Source: Candidatus Sumerlaeota bacterium (lineage in GTDB: Bacteria; Sumerlaeota; Sumerlaeia; SLMS01; JAHLLQ01). Taken from it: 64,000 nucleotides of DNA. The notes below the pieces were generated by a model. The model had not been told where the DNA came from. It saw only the letters and a list, made by a program, of their open reading frames with translations, and searched no databases. Below are positions 44,586-52,807 of this stretch, piece after piece; position 1 is the first letter of the stretch; each line of letters opens with the position of its first letter. The stretch spans positions 79,210 through 143,209 of the forward strand of contig JASGMJ010000016.1 of the NCBI GenBank assembly GCA_030156535.1, read 5' to 3'. Made by a program: the position numbers and the translations under genes.

Positions 44586-45095
44586 ATGAAAGAGGTACTT
44601 GACAAACTATCCTCTTATAATATATTCAACCACCTTCTACCAGGTGTAGTTTTTGTTATCTTAGCCGAAGCCCTCACAACATTCCATTTTGTTCAGCAGG
44701 ACATTATTCTCGGTATCTTCCTCTACTACTTCATTGGAATGGTTATCAGTCGTTTGGGGTCTCTTGTCGTAGAACCATCGCTGAAAATCACTGGACTCCT
44801 CGAAGTCGTTCCCTACTCAGATTTCGTTACAGTATCAAGGGAAGACGAGAAACTGGTCGTCCTGTCTGAGTCGAGCAACACGTATAGGACGCTCTGCGCG
44901 CTATTCATGGCCTTGGTTCTTCTCGAGGGATATGAGCGACTATCCTTGTCCTTACCCAAGATACAGCCATGGACTGTAGAGATCCTCATTATAGCCCTAT
45001 TCGCAATCTTCTGCATGGCATACAGGAAACAGTGCCAGTACATAACAAAACGTGTTAATTCACATATCAAGACAAGAGGAGCAGACCATGGCTGA
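44586..45095 (+). CDS. Four-helix membrane protein, partner of MBL-fold hydrolase
   Basis: This 169-residue protein is encoded by AT-rich sequence unlike its surroundings, with ATA, AGA, TTA and TAT codons. It has a short N-terminal helix, KEVLDKLSSYNIFNHLLPG, then hydrophobic spans at about residues 19-37, 41-62, 101-116 and 129-147. A cytoplasmic loop, EVVPYSDFVTVSREDEKLVV, separates the second and third. The C terminus is basic (KRVNSHIKTRG). No known family is certain. Similar N-terminal YNIFNxLLPG membrane proteins are, from memory, seen as uncharacterised neighbours of accessory genes. It overlaps the hydrolase gene by eight bases and almost certainly works with it. Origin by transfer is likely. 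Confidence 0.7.
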   Translation: MKEVLDKLSSYNIFNHLLPGVVFVILAEALTTFHFVQQDIILGIFLYYFIGMVISRLGSLVVEPSLKITGLLEVVPYSDFVTVSREDEKLVVLSESSNTYRTLCALFMALVLLEGYERLSLSLPKIQPWTVEILIIALFAIFCMAYRKQCQYITKRVNSHIKTRGADHG

Positions 45096-46170
45096 CTTTT
45101 TCGAGATAGATTTCCTCGGCGTTGAGTCGAAGAAGAGCGGAGACGCAATACCCATCCGGTATCAGATTGGTGGGAAGACGCGTATTCATGTCACTGATGG
45201 TGGCTTTCAGGAAACCGGAGATAAGCTTGTCAAACACATCAAAGAGTACTACAACGCACCATGTCGTATCGACGCGGTTATCGTGAGTCATCCAGATGGC
45301 GACCATGCCGGAGGCCTGAGAAAACTGTTCGACGATTTTGAGATCGGTGAGCTCTGGATGCTTCGCCCGTGGATATATGCCGATGAGCTGATTGGCCGAT
45401 TCAGTCGGTTCACCTCCACTGATAACCTCATCAAAAGACTAAAAGAGATATATCCAAATCTTGCCGCACTCGAAGCGCTAGCGAATGATTATGGAGTGCC
45501 CATCTTCGAACCTTTCCAAGGCGCGACAATTGGCAATTTCACTGTCATGGCCCCAACGAAGCCCCGCTATCTTGACCTCGTGGTTGAGTCAGAGAAGACA
45601 CCTGAAGCCGCGAAGGAGGCTCCACCATCACCTGTTAGGGCTATCGGGGTTCTTGCAGAGAAGATTATAAACTTAATTCATGCTACGTGGGGGCAAGAGA
45701 CATTTCCAAGCGACGATACAAGCGCAGAGAACAATATGAGCGTCATTCAATACGCTAATTTATGCGGCCAGAGGATACTCTTGACCGCAGACGCTGGAAG
45801 AGCTGCCCTTGATGAAGCGGCCGATTATGCCCCGTGTGTCGGTTTGATTCTTCCAGGAATTGATCGTATTCAAGTGCCGCACCACGGTTCACGACACAAC
45901 GTCTCCACAGAGATTCTGGACCGCTGGCTCGGACCACGGCTGACGACTCGCCCCACCACTGATGAAACACCAAAGTTCTGGGCTGTAGTGAGCGCAGCCC
46001 AAGCCGACAATAAGCATCCAAGAAAGTCAGTAGTCCGTGCCTTCTTTCATAGGGGGGGCAAGGTGATCACAACAGAAGGGATGAGCAAGTGTTTTAGGTA
46101 CAATGAGCCTGACAGAGGGTGGATTCCCGCTGATCCCGTTCCTTATCCCGAGGAGGAAGAGAAAGATTGA
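45088..46170 (+). CDS. ComEC/Rec2-type metallo-beta-lactamase-fold hydrolase
   Basis: This is a 360-residue soluble protein from the ATG at 45088, preceded by AAGAGGAG. The metal-binding signature VIVSHPDGDHAGGL gives His68, Asp70, Asp72 and His73. RILLTADAGRAAL supplies the bridging Asp, and IQVPHHGSRHNVS the last His. These three motifs in this order are those of the ComEC C-terminal nuclease-like domain, here free-standing with no competence membrane domain. A long insertion (about residues 165-225, including EKTPEAAKEAPPSP) separates the halves. Base composition and codon use match the preceding membrane gene. A phosphodiesterase or nuclease activity is inferred. The native substrate could be DNA, RNA or a cyclic nucleotide. 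Confidence 0.82.
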   Translation: MADFFEIDFLGVESKKSGDAIPIRYQIGGKTRIHVTDGGFQETGDKLVKHIKEYYNAPCRIDAVIVSHPDGDHAGGLRKLFDDFEIGELWMLRPWIYADELIGRFSRFTSTDNLIKRLKEIYPNLAALEALANDYGVPIFEPFQGATIGNFTVMAPTKPRYLDLVVESEKTPEAAKEAPPSPVRAIGVLAEKIINLIHATWGQETFPSDDTSAENNMSVIQYANLCGQRILLTADAGRAALDEAADYAPCVGLILPGIDRIQVPHHGSRHNVSTEILDRWLGPRLTTRPTTDETPKFWAVVSAAQADNKHPRKSVVRAFFHRGGKVITTEGMSKCFRYNEPDRGWIPADPVPYPEEEEKD

Positions 46171-46172
46171 GG

Positions 46173-46222
46173 GGTTCTTCCAAGAGAACTCTGGCTGCCC
46201 TCGGCTCGTGGCCGAGAGAGAA
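46173..46222. repeat. Right arm of imperfect inverted repeat flanking the AT-rich cassette
   Basis: GGTTCTTCCAAGAGAAC (46173-46189), spacer TCTGGCTG, then CCCTCGGCTCGTGGCCGAGA (46198 onward). This is inverted relative to 44497-44547. The CTCGGC/GCCGAG part forms a hairpin and could double as a terminator for the hydrolase gene. Confidence 0.5.
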
Positions 46223-46319
46223 CGCGCTCTTTCGGTGTGATGTTCGGAGGTAGTCCGGAGTCTCTCGACCCTGCGCGCCGGGCGCTTCAGGGACTGCCGA
46301 GGCGGACGGGCGTGCCGCG

Positions 46320-48065
46320 TTATCGCTGGATCAGGACGCATCCGAAGCGGGCGAAGGGGGGCACGGTGATGTACAGGCGGTCTTCTTCGAGCCGGGTGGG
46401 GACGTCGATGAACGCTTCCCATTCCGGCTGATCGGGCGATCCGAAGCGCACGGCGCGCGGAGCAGGCGTGCGCCATTGCAGGCGCAGCTCGGCGGGCTGG
46501 AGATCGGAGGCCGCGATGGCGGGGGCCATCCATTCCTGATCGGGGCGCGCGCGCAGCAGGGTGATGGCAAGGCCGCTTTCCCCGGCGGCGAAGGTGCGCG
46601 TCATCAGGCCGGGCGTGCGGATGACGGAGGCCGAGCGGCGCACGTTTTCGCCGTGTGTGATGCGGTAGAGCAGGGCGTCGAAGCGGTTGTAGGCGCACAG
46701 GATGCGCCAGCGTTCGTCGTCGAGCGGCGAGTTGTTGCCGTAGTAGTCGGTCTTGAGGCTGTGCATTTTCCCGGTCTTGGGGTTCGGTTCCCCCGCGACC
46801 ATGAACGAACCTCCCGTCAGCATGGCGGTTCCCATCATCAGGCGCAGGTTCTCGGCGGGCCAGACGTCGTGCTTCGGGACCATTTTGTCGGGGTAGCTCT
46901 TGGCGACGACGCGTTGCCCGCGCAACTTGCCGGCTTCTTCCATCATGCCGGCGTACTCCTCGATGGTGCGTGCTCCCCAGGGCCAGATTTCCATGAACTG
47001 CCAATCGACGAAGGGGGCGAGTTCCTTCATGCCGGTGCCGTTGACGCAGTTGGAGGTCAGCAGGGCGCGGGGCGTGGCGGCGTCGGCGAGGGCGCGGGTG
47101 TCGGCCATGAACAGATGGAGCACTTGGCCGATGGTCCAGCCGGGTTTGTCCCAGCCCTGCGCGCGGTAAGGGCGCTCCTCGATGCCGTAGGTGTCCACCT
47201 CCATGCCGTCGAAGGGCGCGAGGACCGTTTGTTCCCCGGCGAGCAGGTTGCGGTACTCCGTCAGGACGTGTTCGTGCCAGCGCGAGCCCCGATGCATGGC
47301 CATGATGGTGAACCACTTTCCGTCGCTCTTGCCTGCCCTGTCGTATTCGCGGGTCGTCTTCACGTGGTCGGGCCCATAGACGAGCGGCTCGCCGTCGTCG
47401 CCGGTGATGGGATCGGGAAGGAGGCGGAAGACGCTTTGCGCGGCGGCGTAGGGTGCGACGTAGGCGTAGCTGTGGATGCCGGCGGCGCGGAAGGCATCCT
47501 GCTTGGCCTTCACGTTGCGGGCGTCGAGATGGACGCCAAAGGGTTCGAACTTGTAGCTCTGCGATTCCGGAGTGTAGTCGCCGTGGGCGGCAAAGAAGTC
47601 GTAGAACTCGATGGCGTTCACGTTGGCTTCGACGAGCATTTCGGCGCGGCGGGCGCTTTGATCCCAGGAGCCTCCGAAGTTCGTCGCGAAGCCGTAGCGC
47701 ACGTCGAACTCCGGAGAGGCGCAGACCGATTGCACGGTGCGGCCGAGCAGTTCGCCCGCGGAGTCACGCACTTCAAGAATGAATCCGCCCTCGAAGGGGG
47801 GCGCGGGAACCGCGATGCTCTCCGCGGCTGGTACTTCCAGAGAACCTATCGTCGTTCCGATGGGATGCAGAAATCGCAGGTGGAGGGATGCCGTTTCCGG
47901 AGGAGGATCAAGGCGCAGCGTGTTCGTTTCGCCGGGAGCCACGCGGACGCGCTCCCACAGGAGGCGGGTTTCGCCGCGCGCCTGCATCGGGAGAATCGTC
48001 GCGATGAGCAGAAATGCGAGCGGCAGGAACAGGAGTGCCGCCCGGCTGGCGCATGGTGCTTGCAT
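46320..48065 (-). CDS. GH66-like glycoside hydrolase (dextranase/CITase type), secreted
   Basis: This 581-residue protein carries a signal peptide (LLFLPLAFLLIATILPMQARG) and an N-terminal beta-sandwich. The catalytic barrel starts with YGFATNFGGSW and ANVNAIEFYDFFAAHGDY, where GH66 enzymes have the INAIQFYDW motif. FDGMEVDTYG would contain the nucleophile Asp and FMEIWPWG the acid/base region. A C-terminal beta domain follows. GH66 members cleave or cyclise alpha-1,6-glucans, and the specific polysaccharide here is unknown. It is monocistronic on the minus strand between the AT-rich cassette and the Rrf2 regulator. Confidence 0.72.
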   Translation of the reverse strand: MQAPCASRAALLFLPLAFLLIATILPMQARGETRLLWERVRVAPGETNTLRLDPPPETASLHLRFLHPIGTTIGSLEVPAAESIAVPAPPFEGGFILEVRDSAGELLGRTVQSVCASPEFDVRYGFATNFGGSWDQSARRAEMLVEANVNAIEFYDFFAAHGDYTPESQSYKFEPFGVHLDARNVKAKQDAFRAAGIHSYAYVAPYAAAQSVFRLLPDPITGDDGEPLVYGPDHVKTTREYDRAGKSDGKWFTIMAMHRGSRWHEHVLTEYRNLLAGEQTVLAPFDGMEVDTYGIEERPYRAQGWDKPGWTIGQVLHLFMADTRALADAATPRALLTSNCVNGTGMKELAPFVDWQFMEIWPWGARTIEEYAGMMEEAGKLRGQRVVAKSYPDKMVPKHDVWPAENLRLMMGTAMLTGGSFMVAGEPNPKTGKMHSLKTDYYGNNSPLDDERWRILCAYNRFDALLYRITHGENVRRSASVIRTPGLMTRTFAAGESGLAITLLRARPDQEWMAPAIAASDLQPAELRLQWRTPAPRAVRFGSPDQPEWEAFIDVPTRLEEDRLYITVPPFARFGCVLIQR

Positions 48066-48165
48066 TGCAGGGAGTTTCCTTAGGCTGATGTGATTTGCCG
48101 GGAACCGTGCAGCAACATCTCCCGGCTGTCAAAGCCGGGACGGAGTTCCTGCATGCGTGCGTGCC

Positions 48166-48612
48166 TCAGGAGCCCTCGGTGTCCCACCCCGAACCCGGGC
48201 AGAGCGGCACGCTGGGCGAAGGCTCGCGGACGACTTCCTCCAGAGTGGTCGATTTCAGGGCGCGTTCGACTTCTGCCAGTGCATCATCCATGCGCCGGTG
48301 CAGCGGACAGAGGTGCTTGCCGTGTTCGGGCAAGCCCAGAGGGCAGGTGTGAATGCGCTGGAGCGGCTCGATGGCGTTGACGACGTCGAAAATGGTGAGA
48401 ACGCTGGCGGGCTGGCGAAGCTGATAGCCTCCATGGAGCCCCCGGATTGCCGTAACCACCTGCTCGCGCACGAGCATTTGCAGTACTTTTGAGAGGTAGT
48501 TTCTGGGGACTTTCGTTCGACGCGCCAGCTCGTCCGTCGTCAACGGCTCGTCAGGTTGTTGTGCCAGGGCAATGCCGGCACGCAGGGCGTATTCGGCCGT
48601 TTGTGAGAACAT
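48166..48612 (-). CDS. Rrf2-family transcriptional regulator
   Basis: This 148-residue winged-helix protein starts MFSQTAEYALRAGIALAQQP. The recognition region is LARRTKVPRNYLSKVLQMLV and the wing is GLHGGYQLRQPASVLTI, the standard Rrf2 layout. After the dimer helix the segment HTCPLGLPEHGKHLCPLHRR has two Cys and several His that could hold an Fe-S cluster, although the three-Cys spacing of NsrR/IscR is not present. It is divergent from the nitric oxide reductase gene with about 156 bases between them. It is therefore the obvious candidate NO-responsive repressor of that gene. Confidence 0.88.
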   Translation of the reverse strand: MFSQTAEYALRAGIALAQQPDEPLTTDELARRTKVPRNYLSKVLQMLVREQVVTAIRGLHGGYQLRQPASVLTIFDVVNAIEPLQRIHTCPLGLPEHGKHLCPLHRRMDDALAEVERALKSTTLEEVVREPSPSVPLCPGSGWDTEGS

Positions 48613-48663
48613 GGGGAGCCTCCGGCTGTTTTATTTTTCCGCAAATCAAGATATCTGGACCTT

Positions 48664-48722
48664 GACATCCACTTTCGGATGGATCTAGATCATCACCACA
48701 AAGTGGACAAAGACATCCACTT
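48664..48722 (+). promoter_or_regulatory. Operator-like inverted and direct repeats before norZ
   Basis: A perfect inverted repeat, AAGTGGA-CAAAGACA-TCCACTT, lies at 48701-48722. Its right half, GACATCCACTT (48712-48722), also occurs directly at 48664-48674. A TTGACA-like -35 hexamer is at 48662-48667. A further palindrome, AGATATCT, is at 48649-48656 toward the regulator side. This is a plausible binding region for the Rrf2 protein or an Fnr/NnrR-class factor. Confidence 0.55.
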
Positions 48723-48768
48723 ATTGGCGGGTATTTGCAAAGCCAATTTCCCGGAGGTTTCTTTTCTC

Positions 48769-51192
48769 ATGCGTTACTTGAAACTCTGGCTGGCCCTGGC
48801 CGCCGTCATCTTCGCCTCGTTTGCGGTGCTCGGGTACTATGGCCTTGAGATCTACCGTCTGGCGCCGCCCATCCCCGAGCGCGTCGTCAGCACGGATGGG
48901 CAGGTTCTCTTTACGGGTCAGGACATCCGTGATGGACAGAATGTGTGGCAATCGATCGGAGGCCAGCAGTTGGGCTCGATCTGGGGGCATGGGGCCTATG
49001 TGGCGCCCGACTGGTCGGCGGACTGGTTGCACCGCGAAGCCCTCTGGCTGCTCGATCATTGGGCGCAGCAGGAGCATGGGACAACGTGGGATCAGCTGCC
49101 GCCCGAGCAGCAGGTTGTTCTCCAGAGCCGGCTCAAGTCGGAGCTGCGTACCAACACGTATGATCCGGGGAGCGACGAAATTATCGTTTCCGCTGACCGC
49201 GCCCGCGCCTTCGACGTTCTCGGCGGCTACTATGGCGCGCTGTTCGGCGATGCCGAGGTTTTTTCCGATGAGGCTCTTGCGCTGGCCGATGGGGGGATGA
49301 CTCCGCCCGAGTTGCGCGATGCGTACGCCGTGGCCGTGGACACGATCCAGGACAGCGAGCGCCAACGCCAGATGAACGCCTTCTTCTTCTGGGCTGCGTG
49401 GGTCTGCGGCACCGAGCGTCCCGCCGATGCTCCCTCCGCCAGAGTCGAAGTGGATTCCGGTCAGGCGCCCGCGCCGATGACATCGGCTGCCATTACCTAT
49501 ACGAACAACTGGCCGGCCGAATCGCTGATCGACAATCGTCCCTCCGGCTCGATCATCATCTGGTCGGTGCTGAGTTTTGTCCTGCTGTTGGCCGGAATCG
49601 GCGCGTTGGCGTGGTACTATGCCATCCTGAAGCACAAGGGTGAGGAGGAAGCGCCCCTGCCGTCGATGGACCCGCTGTTGGGTCTGGCGCCGACCCCTTC
49701 GATGCGGGCCACGCTGAAGTACTTCTGGGTCGTCGCCGCCATGATTGTGGCGCAGGTGGGCCTGGGTGCGATCACGGCTCATTACGGCGTCGAAGGTTCG
49801 GGTTTCTACGGCATTCCTCTCTCCGAGTGGCTTCCCTACTCGGTTACGCGTACCTGGCACACGCAGCTGGGCATTCTGTGGATCGCCACGGCGTGGCTGG
49901 CCACGGGCTTGTTCATGGCTCCCGCCGTTTCGGGATATGAGCCCCGGTTTCAGCGTGCGGGTGTCAACTTCCTGTTCGTCTGCCTGTTGCTCATCGTTGT
50001 CGGCTCGATGTTCGGCACTTGGTACGGCACGCGCCAGCAGATGGGTTTCGAGATGAATTTCTGGTTTGGCCACCAGGGTTTCGAGTACGTCGATCTGGGG
50101 CGTTTCTGGCAGAGCTTCCTGCTGGTGGGGCTGTTTGTCTGGCTGGGCCTGATGGTGCGGGCGATGTGGCCTGCTTTCCGCAAGCCTGGCGAGCACAAGC
50201 ATCTGCTCGCCTTGTTCCTGGTCAGTTCCGCCGCGATTGCGTTGTTCTATGGCGCGGGCCTGATGTGGGGCCGGCAAACGAATCTGGCCATTTCCGAGTA
50301 CTGGCGCTGGTGGGTGGTGCACCTGTGGGTCGAGGGCTTCTTCGAGGTCTTTGCCACGGTCGTGATTGCGTTTCTTTTTGTTCGCATGGGTTTGCTGCGG
50401 ACTGTCACTGCGACGGCTGCTGTTTTGTTTGCCACGACGGTGTTCCTGACGGGTGGAATCATCGGGACCTTCCACCATCTCTACTTCACGGGTACGCCCA
50501 CGGCGATTCTGGCGCTGGGTTCGATGTTCAGCGCCCTCGAAGTTGTGCCGCTGGTGCTGATCGGTTTCGAGGCGTACGAGAATCTGACGCTCAGCCGCGT
50601 CCGTCCCTGGGTGCGCGCCTACAAGTGGCCGATCTACTTCTTTGTCGCTGTTGCGTTCTGGAACCTGGTGGGCGCCGGGTTGTTCGGATTTCTCATCAAT
50701 CCGCCGATCGCGCTGTATTACATGCAGGGGCTGAACACCACGGCCGTGCACGGCCATACCGCCCTGTTCGGTGTCTATGGGATGCTCGGTATCGGCCTGA
50801 TGCTTTTCTGCCTGAAGGGACTGGCCTCGCACCACATCTGGCGGACCCGTTGGCTGAGCTTCTCCTTCTGGGCGGTCAACATCGGGCTGACTCTGATGGT
50901 CGTCCTCAGCTTGTTGCCCATCGGCCTGATGCAAACCTGGGCCAGCGTCGAGCACGGCCTCTGGTACGCCCGCAGCGCCGAGTTTCTTCAAACGGACCTG
51001 ATGCACAACCTGCGTTGGCTGCGGGTGGTGGGCGACACGATCTTCGGCCTCGGGATTTTTGCCCTCGGCTGGTTTGTCGCAGGCCTGAAGTTCGGTTGGT
51101 CGATCGAATCCAGCGAAGACATGACTCTCGATCATTTCAACCCTGGCGGCGAATATGCTGCCGTCGAAGCCAAGCAGGGCATGTTGCACTGA
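48769..51192 (+). CDS. norZ: Quinol-dependent nitric oxide reductase (qNOR)
   Basis: This 807-residue single-subunit NO reductase has an N-terminal NorC-like region with one helix (LWLALAAVIFASFAVLGYYG) and GQDIRDGQNVWQSIGGQQLG, without a haem c CxxCH motif, as expected for quinol enzymes. The NorB-like part has about 13 helices. Putative haem and FeB ligands are in RTWHTQLGILW, VVHLWVEGFFEVFA, GTFHHLYFTGTP and HGHTALFGVYG. It reduces NO to N2O at the membrane, and with no other denitrification genes nearby it is probably for detoxification. The ATG at 48769 has CGGAGG upstream; a frame extension to 48679 overlaps operator repeats and is rejected. Confidence 0.95.
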   Translation: MRYLKLWLALAAVIFASFAVLGYYGLEIYRLAPPIPERVVSTDGQVLFTGQDIRDGQNVWQSIGGQQLGSIWGHGAYVAPDWSADWLHREALWLLDHWAQQEHGTTWDQLPPEQQVVLQSRLKSELRTNTYDPGSDEIIVSADRARAFDVLGGYYGALFGDAEVFSDEALALADGGMTPPELRDAYAVAVDTIQDSERQRQMNAFFFWAAWVCGTERPADAPSARVEVDSGQAPAPMTSAAITYTNNWPAESLIDNRPSGSIIIWSVLSFVLLLAGIGALAWYYAILKHKGEEEAPLPSMDPLLGLAPTPSMRATLKYFWVVAAMIVAQVGLGAITAHYGVEGSGFYGIPLSEWLPYSVTRTWHTQLGILWIATAWLATGLFMAPAVSGYEPRFQRAGVNFLFVCLLLIVVGSMFGTWYGTRQQMGFEMNFWFGHQGFEYVDLGRFWQSFLLVGLFVWLGLMVRAMWPAFRKPGEHKHLLALFLVSSAAIALFYGAGLMWGRQTNLAISEYWRWWVVHLWVEGFFEVFATVVIAFLFVRMGLLRTVTATAAVLFATTVFLTGGIIGTFHHLYFTGTPTAILALGSMFSALEVVPLVLIGFEAYENLTLSRVRPWVRAYKWPIYFFVAVAFWNLVGAGLFGFLINPPIALYYMQGLNTTAVHGHTALFGVYGMLGIGLMLFCLKGLASHHIWRTRWLSFSFWAVNIGLTLMVVLSLLPIGLMQTWASVEHGLWYARSAEFLQTDLMHNLRWLRVVGDTIFGLGIFALGWFVAGLKFGWSIESSEDMTLDHFNPGGEYAAVEAKQGMLH

Positions 51193-51262
51193 CCGGGCGC
51201 AGGCCTGTCATCCCGAAGGACCGCCGATGGAAACCCGTGGGGCGGCACCTTCTTCCACCCAA

Positions 51263-51291
51263 CCTCGGCCGCGTTGCGGCCGAGGTGCTTT
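51263..51291. terminator. Hairpin terminator after norZ
   Basis: CCTCGGCCGC-GTT-GCGGCCGAGG is a perfect ten-pair stem with a three-base loop, followed on the plus strand by TGCTTT. It lies between the convergent norZ and cupin genes and may serve both directions. Confidence 0.7.
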
Positions 51292-51715
51292 AGTGGCTGG
51301 CGAGGTGGTCGGAGGCGCCGCCTTCCCAGGGCGGGGTGCTGGGCGTGCCGTCGGCGCGGAAGATTCCGGGCGAAGGCGATCCGAAAATCGCGAGCAGGCG
51401 CACGGGGACGTTGCCGGTGACGCGGAATCCGTGCAGGCATCCGCTGGGGAGCAGGATGCTCTCTCCGGCGTGGACGGCGTGGCGCGCGCCCTCGACGGTG
51501 GCCTCGATGGCGCCGTCGAGGACGGTGATGATTTCCTCGCAGTCGTGGCGATGGGGGGGCACGTCGAAGCCGGGGAGGTGTTCCTCCTGCCAGAGGGCAA
51601 GCTGGCGCGTGCCCGTTGCCGCGTCGAGAACGGTGCGGTGGCGCAGTCCCGCGAGGGGGCCGTCGTCCAGGCGGCAGAGCGGTGCGACGGCGTGGCGGAA
51701 GACGGGAGCGGTCAC
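51290..51715 (-). CDS. Cupin-domain protein
   Basis: This small cupin is 141 residues from the GTG at 51715, which overlaps the mqnD stop (GTGA). The first metal motif is PPHRHDCEEIITVLDG (His, His, Glu) and the second contains LPSGCLHGFRVTG (His), so a mononuclear metal site should form. The fold is the RmlC-like barrel of ChrR or quercetinase-type cupins. The C-terminal tail TPSTPPWEGGASDHLAS is duplicated as a pseudogene fragment at 44372-44440. It probably acts on or senses a small metabolite linked to MqnD's operon, but no reaction can be assigned. Confidence 0.8.
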   Translation of the reverse strand: MTAPVFRHAVAPLCRLDDGPLAGLRHRTVLDAATGTRQLALWQEEHLPGFDVPPHRHDCEEIITVLDGAIEATVEGARHAVHAGESILLPSGCLHGFRVTGNVPVRLLAIFGSPSPGIFRADGTPSTPPWEGGASDHLASH

Positions 51716-52581
51716 GAGTGGGCGGCCTCGCGTGGCGCGCCGGCGAATTCGAGCGTGGGGACTCGCGGAAAGAGGCCGCGCGCGGTGCCTTCGCCGTAGA
51801 GCGCGCGAAGGGCTTCGACGCAATCGGGCGCGAGGTCCAGGCTGTCCTCGTTCGTGAACATTTCGATGAAGCGTTCGGCGATGCCGGGGTGCGTTTCGCG
51901 CGAGTAGCGTTTCGCCCATGCGGTGGCTTCCGCGCGGCGGGCAAAGGCGAGGTGGATGCTGCGTCGCAGGGCGTCGGCGAGTTCGTCGATGAGCGCGGTG
52001 CCGAGACGGCGGTGGACGGCGATAAGGCCGACGGGAATGGGGAGCCCGGTGCGGGCGGTCCATTCTTCGCCGAGACACGCAACGCGGCGCAGGCCACGGT
52101 CGGCCCAGTTCATCAGTTCCTCGTGAATGAGAACGCCGGCGTCCACGTCGCCCGAGAGAATGCGGCGGGGCACTTCGGAGCAGGAGCACTCGACGGTTTC
52201 AGCGCCGGGGTGGAGCAGGCGGAAGAGCGCGGCGCCCGTCGTCATGTTGCCGGGAACGGCGACGCGTGCACGGGCGAAGTCCAGGTCGGCGCGGTCGGCG
52301 CGCGCGCCCAGCACCGGCCCGTAGCCGCGTCCCACGGAAGCGCCGGAGGAGAGGACCGCGTAGTCGCCGGAGAAGAACGGCCACGCGGCCGAGGAGATCG
52401 CGGCGACGTCGGGGATTCCCTGCGCGCACAGTTCGTTGGATTCGAGAAGCGGCACGGCGCGGGCGCGAATCACGTGCGCCCGCAGAGCCGTTCGGCCCGT
52501 GATGAGTCCCCACCACGCGAAGGCATCGTCGGGGTCGGGTGAGTAGAGAACGGTGAGGGTGGAGCGTTGTGTGATCTGCAT
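51712..52581 (-). CDS. mqnD: MqnD-type 1,4-dihydroxy-6-naphthoate synthase
   Basis: This 289-residue periplasmic-binding-like enzyme of the futalosine menaquinone pathway opens LTVLYSPDPDDAFAWWGLI, the SPxPxD motif of the MqnA/MqnD family. DVAAISSAAWPFFSGDYAVL and SSGASVGRGYGPVL fit MqnD rather than MqnA. The C-terminal helices (SIHLAFARRAEATAWAKRYS) are normal. It would convert cyclic de-hypoxanthinyl futalosine to 1,4-dihydroxy-6-naphthoate. No other mqn gene is in the window, so the pathway is inferred. The ATG at 52581 is chosen; the extension to 52695 is spacer-like. A possible sigma-54 element lies upstream at 52622-52635. Confidence 0.85.
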   Translation of the reverse strand: MQITQRSTLTVLYSPDPDDAFAWWGLITGRTALRAHVIRARAVPLLESNELCAQGIPDVAAISSAAWPFFSGDYAVLSSGASVGRGYGPVLGARADRADLDFARARVAVPGNMTTGAALFRLLHPGAETVECSCSEVPRRILSGDVDAGVLIHEELMNWADRGLRRVACLGEEWTARTGLPIPVGLIAVHRRLGTALIDELADALRRSIHLAFARRAEATAWAKRYSRETHPGIAERFIEMFTNEDSLDLAPDCVEALRALYGEGTARGLFPRVPTLEFAGAPREAAHS

Positions 52582-52621
52582 GGCATTGCCTCGTTGCGAA
52601 GTCGTGCGTCGTGGCAATGGG

Positions 52622-52635
52622 GCAAGAGGCGGGCC
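52622..52635 (-). promoter_or_regulatory. Possible sigma-54 promoter for mqnD-cupin
   Basis: The minus strand reads GGCCCGCCTCTTGC, one mismatch from GGCACG-N4-TTGC, with correct spacing. The predicted start is near 52610, about 29 bases before the mqnD ATG. High GC makes chance more likely than for the plus-strand element at 52733. Confidence 0.4.
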
Positions 52636-52732
52636 GTGTCCGTGGACGCTTTCGGGGGAGATGTTTCGGAAATCCCTTCGCGGCGATGGGAACAATTTTC
52701 ATGTCGGGGCGCTTGCAGGGCTTCCAGCGGCA

Positions 52733-52746
52733 GGCACGCCCATTGC
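52733..52746 (+). promoter_or_regulatory. Sigma-54 (-24/-12) promoter for the four-gene cluster
   Basis: GGCACGCCCATTGC fits the full RpoN consensus GGCACG-N4-TTGC with no mismatch. The predicted start near 52758 leaves a 50-base leader. The GAGGTGAAAGG ribosome binding region precedes the ATG at 52808. Confidence 0.7.
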
Positions 52747-52807
52747 CCCTGAAGGGAGAACGAATGGCCCGCCACGATGGTGCTGCCGCACGAGGTGAAA
52801 GGATCGC

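Noticed and set aside
48679..48768. Longer start for norZ
   Set aside because: The extension translates the operator repeats and promoter region. The ATG at 48769 has CGGAGG upstream and gives a typical qNOR N terminus.
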